From assembly GCA_030490835.1 (NCBI GenBank), contig CM059977.1, positions 38,647,676 to 38,711,675 of the forward strand: DNA of 64,000 nt. The letters run 5' to 3'. Below the pieces are notes generated by a model. The model searched no databases and had not been told where the DNA came from. It saw nothing but the letters and a program-made list of their open reading frames with translations. Below are positions 59,146 to 64,000 of the stretch, one piece after another; within the stretch, counting starts at the first letter, position 1, and each line of letters opens with the position of its first letter. Origin of the DNA: Annona cherimola (Eukaryota > Streptophyta > Magnoliopsida > Magnoliales > Annonaceae). A program made the position numbers and the translations under genes.

Positions 59146-60755
59146 TCACTCAAAATGAGATTCAATTATCAAAGATTTGGTGAATTGAAATTTGGAAATG
59201 GGATATGAAGATTGAGTAGGTTTGACAGGTCGGACATGGGCAGATGAGTAGAAGGATGAAACAGGTGCCGGGGTAGGATCTCGATGAATTGATCCGGAAT
59301 CAAACGGATCTAGTTCGGGTATGGGCCGATTACGATGACGCCCGGACGCTAAATGGTAGCGTATAGTCCGCAATTCCCGATCCATACGATCCTGTCGGGA
59401 ATGCATGTCCATAATGGCTGTGAGGACCCCAGAGATGAGACTTGTAACTCTGTTTTCCTGTTGTGCCATTTCATCTCGAATAGTTTGCAGAGTTATATCC
59501 GGAGATGATGATTGTGGTGCTGGATCTGGAATGCCTGAACCCCTTGGAGAGTATGATCCGTGTGATAAGGGAGAGGCTGGCTCCTCAGGTATGTCCTGTG
59601 ATGGAGCCGGTTGGGCTTCTAGAGATATCGGGGGCTGCTCCCCCTCAGTCTGTGCACGTCCAGCCTCTTTTGGAGCTTCCCTTTCTGCTTCTGCCCTTAG
59701 TTGATGTACATTGATCTTCATTCTTTGGATCAATGCTTTGTTGATTGCATTTGTTGATTTCAGTACTTCAAGGGCTCTCCTTCTATATCTACATCGAAAT
59801 GCTCTAGGATCTTTGTGATCCAGGTACCATAGGGTAGAACTCCTCGTGGATTGTCTTTTCTACAGCTAAGAGCTTCAATGAATAATCGAGGAAGGCTGAC
59901 TTTTATCCTATTTACAATTTTCCATAGTATTCCTGCTTCCTGTGGGTTTAGTTGATTTCTTTCTCCGCCCTTAGGATAAATGCAGTGAGCTATCAATAGG
60001 CGTAAAACCCGTAGCCTTGGAGATAGATCCATGTAATGCAGAAACTTGATCCCTGGATGATACTTATTGCTCCAGGTGAGCTGATTATAGATCTGATCAA
60101 GTGTGAGATCTGCAGGGATTGGTTCATCTTCATGTGGAACCTCAAGTATCTGTCCGATGTTTATTATTGCTTGTTCTAGATTTGGAGTTACTCCAACGCC
60201 AAAGAACATATCAACTCCCTTCACAAAGCTGCCATAGTATTCTTCATCCCACAAGTAATAGAAAATTCTAGTTAAATCCGGATAGACTCTTTCATCTTCT
60301 TTCAGCAGTTTGGTCCACCCTTGAAATTCCAACAGTTCTTCTATATCTGATCCATAATCTTTCAGAAATTTGAAATCAATGATTTTGGGGATGAATACCT
60401 TCCGCTCGTAGAAGGATTTGTAGAACCGACTGTGCTGGAGTTCGGTTTTGAAGTAAGTGGTCGGCATTTTCAACACCTGAGCTTTGCCAGCTGTGTTGCC
60501 TTTCTTTCTCGCCTCTGATTGAGTGTTGTGTGAGTTTTGAGGCTATTCCTCACGACCAGCCGTCGTTAATGGAGTTCCCGTTTGAAAACGAACCCTACGG
60601 CCTGTGGAAGTGGATGGTTCTTCTCGGCCTCGCTTTGAAGAGATTCGTTGCCTCCTAGGCACTTCATCTTCAGTTTGGGATATTGTTTTTCTGGGGACAG
60701 GTTTAAGGGATGGTTTTGATACAGCTAGCTTGGGAATTCTGGATTTTAGAGTCAT
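59146..60755 (-). pseudogene. Additional ORF (aORF) after Sirevirus pol, copy 2
   Basis: The order is the same as in copy 1: basic N-terminus (60755-60543, starts MTLKSRIPKLAVSKPSLKP, ends at a stop), then the globular domain in the same frame (60476-59760, FYERKVFIPKIIDFKFLKDY, YHPGIKFLHYMDLSPRL, NPRGVLPYGTWITK). After a frameshift near 59750 come the Pro-rich and coiled-coil-like C-terminal part (59733-59146, DMHSRQDRMDRELRTIRYHL). It has one unit where copy 1 has the 57-bp duplication. Conservation of protein-level features between diverged copies suggests past selection. No membrane segment is seen. Function unknown. Confidence 0.8.
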
Positions 60756-61224
60756 TTGGGTTTTGAGATTTAGAGGAGGAGAGGTTTCTGAAAGAGATAT
60801 AGAGAGAAAGAGAGGGAGAGTGAGCTAGAGTGAGAGAGACAAAGAGACTGAGAGAGAGAGAGAAGGGAGGAGAGCAGAGAGCAGAGAGAGAGCGGAGAAC
60901 AGAGAGATAGAACTGAGTCGAGGAGAGAGAGAGGAGAAAACAGGGAGAGTGCGGAGGGAAAATGAAGGAGAGAGAGAGTTCAGAGAGTCCGGAAATAGAG
61001 AGGGAGAGAACCGGAGAGGAGGAAGCTTGTGCGCGGGAAAATGGAGGAAAGAAGAAGGAAGAGAAGAAGAAGAAGGAGAGGAAGAAGAAGACGGACGGTC
61101 GCGCGCGGAGTCAACTTTGCCCTAGGCGAAGTCGACTTCACTGGAGTCGACTTGGCTCCTACGGAGTCGACTTGACTTATTGAGTTTGACCTTTTTCAGA
61201 TTTTATTTTCCTATATAATTTTCC
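60756..61224 (-). other. Pol-to-aORF spacer of copy 2 (GA/CT-rich)
   Basis: On the plus strand 60775-61085 is almost pure purine (GAGAGAGAGA and GAAGAAG words), i.e. CT-rich in the element's own sense. GTCGAC motifs follow at 61100-61175. The layout equals 27660-28150 of copy 1, but the CT-rich part has expanded by slippage. Confidence 0.75.
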
Positions 61225-64000
61225 CTAATTTAATTCAATCATCCTCATTTTATTTCTAATTTTGTAAAATGGTTCCTTTGCTAAGGGCTTGGTAAATATA
61301 TCAGCAATTTGATCCTCAGTTTTCACATATTCCAAACAAATATCATGATTTTCAACATGTTCTCGAATAACATGATGTCTTACATCTATATGCTTGATTC
61401 TATAATGCAATACAGGATTTTTTGTCAAACATATGGCACTTGTGTTATCACATCTGATAGGAATATTATAATAATCAATGTCATGGTCTTTCAATTGTTG
61501 TTTCATCCAAAGTAGTTGGACATAACAGCTTCCGGTGGCTATATATTCGGCTTCTGCTGTAGAGAGAGCAACACTAGTTTGTTTCCTTAAATACCATGAA
61601 ACCAACATATTTCCAAGAAATTGACAGGTCCACTAGTACTTTTTCTATCTACTTTGTAGCCGGCAAAATCTGCATCCGAGTAGCTGATTAAGTCAAATGT
61701 TGACCCTTTTGGATACCATAGTCCAAGATTAGTGGTATTTATCAAATATTTAAAAATTCTCTTTACAGCCAATAAATGTGATTCTTTAGGGCATGCTTGG
61801 AATCTAGAACACATACAAATACTGAAAAGAATATCTGGTCTAGAAGCAGTTAAATACAACAAAGATCCTATCATACTTCTATCAAGCTTTTGATTGATAC
61901 ATTTACCGTTTTCGTCGGTGTCGATCTTGATTGTTGAACTCATTGGAGTATTTGCTCCTTTAGTAGTTTGCATTCTAAATTTCTTTAGCATTTCTTTGAC
62001 GTACTTGGATTGATTTAAGAATATTCCTTCGCTTTGTTGCTTGATTTGCAGTCCAAGGAAGAAATTTAGTTCTCCCATCATGCTCATTTCGAATTCGCTC
62101 TGCATGATCTTAGAAAATTCTTGGCATAGAGTTTCATCAGTAGCACCAAATATTATATCATCTACATAGATTTGCACAATTAAAATATTTTTACTTTTAT
62201 ATTTGATGAATAAAGTAGTGTCAACTTTCCCTCTTTGAAATTCATGATCAATCAAAAATCTATTAAGCCTTTCATACCAAGCTCTTGGGGCTTATTTTAG
62301 TCCATATAATGCTTTGGTCAGCTTATAAACATATTTTGATTGATCCTTTTCTTCAAATCCAGGGGGTTGTTCAACATATACTTCTTCATTCAAGTATCCG
62401 TTCAAAAATGCGCTTTTTACATCCATTTGAAATAATTTGAAATTCATGTGAGAAGCAAATGCTAGTAAGATACGTATGACTTCTAATCTAGCCACAGGTG
62501 CATATGATTCTTCAAAATCAATCCATTCTTCCTGGGAATACCCTTTGGCTACTAATCTAGCTTTGTTTCTAATTACAAGTCCGCTTTCGTCCAATTTGTT
62601 CCTAAATACCCATTTGTTACCAATAATGGTATAACCATTTGGTCTAGGAACTAAATGTCATACATTATTCCTTTCAAATTGATTTAGCTCTTCTTGCATT
62701 GCTATAACCCAGTTTTCATTATTGAGAGCTTGTTCAATGGTAGTTGGTTCAATTTTTGACACAAATGCATATTGTCCACAAATATTTTGCTTTGATCTCC
62801 TAGTTTTTACTCCTTCATAAATATTTCCAATGACTTGCTCAATTGGATGGGTATTTTTGAACTTTAAATCAATTGGAGGTTTGTAGGAATTATTACCTTC
62901 ACTTACCTCTTCCTCCATGGAGTTTTCTGGCTTGAGCTCGGTTTTCTTTTGTTGTTCTTGTTGTTTTCCTTTTGTATTATCTGCGTCACTTAGTTCATCC
63001 TCCTTTCTCGGAGTTTTGTTAAATTCATCAAAAACAACATGTATTGATTCTTCTATTGTTTGATTTCTTTTGTTGAAAATTCTATATGCTTTGCTATTTG
63101 ATGAGTAACCCACGAAAATAGTTTCATCGCTTTTGGCATCTAGTTTTCCCAAATTTATTTTTCCATTATTTAACACATAACAAATACATCCAAAAGTATG
63201 GAAATATGATATGTTTGGTTTTCTGCCTTTCCAAAGTTCATATGGGATCTTTTTCAATATTGCTCTAATGGTAACTCGGTTTAATACATGACAAGCTGTA
63301 CTTACAGCTTCACCTCAAAATCTTTTGGACAATTTACTCTCATTTAGCATGGTCCTAGCCATTTCTTGTATTATCCGGTTTTTTTTTTCAACAACTCCAT
63401 TTTGTTGAGGAGTTCTTGGTGCAGAAAATGTATGGTGAATTCCCTTTTCATTGCAAAATTCTATGAATCGACTATTTTTAAATTCACCACCATGGTCACT
63501 TCTAATGGAAATGATTGAAGTTTGTTTTTTATTTTACACCAAAGTTGAAAACGAGACAAACATTGAAAATGCTTCATCTTTGCTAGCTAAGAGTATAATC
63601 CAAGTAAATCTAGAAAAATCATCCACAATTACATACACATACTTTTTCTCACCGAGAGTTAAAATGTCTGATGACCCATAAAGATCCATATGTAGCAATT
63701 CAAGTGGTCTAGTTGTTGAAATTTTCTGTTTGGTCGAAAATGACATTTTTGGTTGTTTAGATAGTTGACAGGCTTTACAAATCTTATCTTTGTCGTATTT
63801 GAGCTTCGGTAAGCCTTGTACCAAATTCTTTTTCCATAAAGTTTTAATATTTGACATATTTATATGTCTAAGCCTTATATGTCATTTCTATGGATCATTT
63901 TCTATGGCTATTAGACATTTTCCTTCTAGGTTATCAAGGCAAACCAAATATACATTTTCATGTCTTTTGCCACTAAATATTATGTGCTCATCATCATCAA
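61225..64000 (-). pseudogene. Sirevirus pol, copy 2 (integrase, RT, RNase H; truncated by window edge)
   Basis: Reading from 64000 down, the GAG-pre-integrase zinc motif (ICKAC intact) and the integrase core are followed by RT ([12 protein letters not shown] near 62165) and RNase H (YSDADFAG, STAEAEY), ending at 61225. Stops interrupt the frame. One is a TGA at the same Trp position as in copy 1 (near 62655). Others are a Gln-to-TAA change in the YGLKQAP motif (near 62295), a TGA in the KRFWGEA motif (near 63317), and a TAA near 63533. A frameshift near 61600 splits RNase H. Protease and gag lie outside the window. It is inactive. Confidence 0.93.

Larger units (their letters stand above)
57191..64000 (-). 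mobile_element. Sirevirus copy 2 (minus strand, 5' end beyond the window)
   Basis: This second, incomplete-in-view copy of the element at 20967 is read from high to low coordinates: pol (64000-61225), spacer, additional ORF (60755-59146), polypurine tracts, 3' LTR (58854-57191). It is inserted into the gypsy integrase; the left flank is TCGTA (57186-57190). The other end, gag and the 5' LTR are outside the window. It is diverged from copy 1 but colinear throughout. Confidence 0.93.

Noticed and set aside
1..64000. tRNA, rRNA, CRISPR or organellar DNA
   Set aside because: The tRNA-like words are retroelement primer sites. No rRNA, spaced direct-repeat array or plastid/mitochondrial gene was recognised; short RNA genes cannot be fully excluded by eye.

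Overview
The window is nuclear DNA of a flowering plant, most likely a eudicot with a repeat-rich genome. The evidence is a plant receptor-like protein, an intron-bearing cytosolic ribosomal protein gene with plant promoter motifs, and a dense nest of plant LTR retrotransposons. The species cannot be told from the sequence. Only two host genes are convincing: the 3' part of an LRR receptor-like protein gene (1-2169, +) and a complete four-exon RPS19/eS19 gene (6489-11734, -). RPS19 has a 3.8-kb last intron that houses a TRIM element and an antisense LINE remnant. Layout, left to right: RLP 3' end; AT-rich spacer; MITE 5973-6238; RPS19; spacer with a second MITE (12400-12678); a possible long LTR (12884-16335) split by a solo Sirevirus-type LTR (14173-15963, 5-bp target duplication CTTTT); AT-rich DNA with a 487-bp tandem duplication; and a purine-rich tract. 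Next comes a complete but defective Ty1/copia Sirevirus (20967-33543, target duplication AAAAG). It has gag, pol and an additional ORF after pol, and its 3' LTR is split by another solo LTR (31487-33196, target duplication CCCTA). Then follow a non-autonomous Ty3/gypsy Tat-like element on the minus strand (34739-41371) that keeps a gag remnant, and a decayed Ty3/gypsy element cut into pieces. The gypsy pieces are 41.6-43.0, 49.4-50.8 and 56.6-57.2 kb. They are separated by a Tekay-like LTR insertion (43003-49420, itself carrying a MITE and an 845-bp-arm palindrome), by a block (about 50833-56621) with an AT minisatellite and a chimeric captured-gene fragment, and finally by a second Sirevirus copy (57191 to the window end, minus strand). 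The most unusual content is (1) the chimeric pseudogene that fuses a patatin-like phospholipase fragment in frame to a PRP28/DDX23-type RNA helicase fragment; (2) the additional ORF of the Sirevirus family, seen twice; (3) hairpin-forming arrays built on a GTCGAC core in all five LTRs of that family; and (4) the large palindrome. No CRISPR, rRNA or tRNA gene was recognised. The host genes are ordinary; most of the interest lies in the retroelements and in the order of their insertions.
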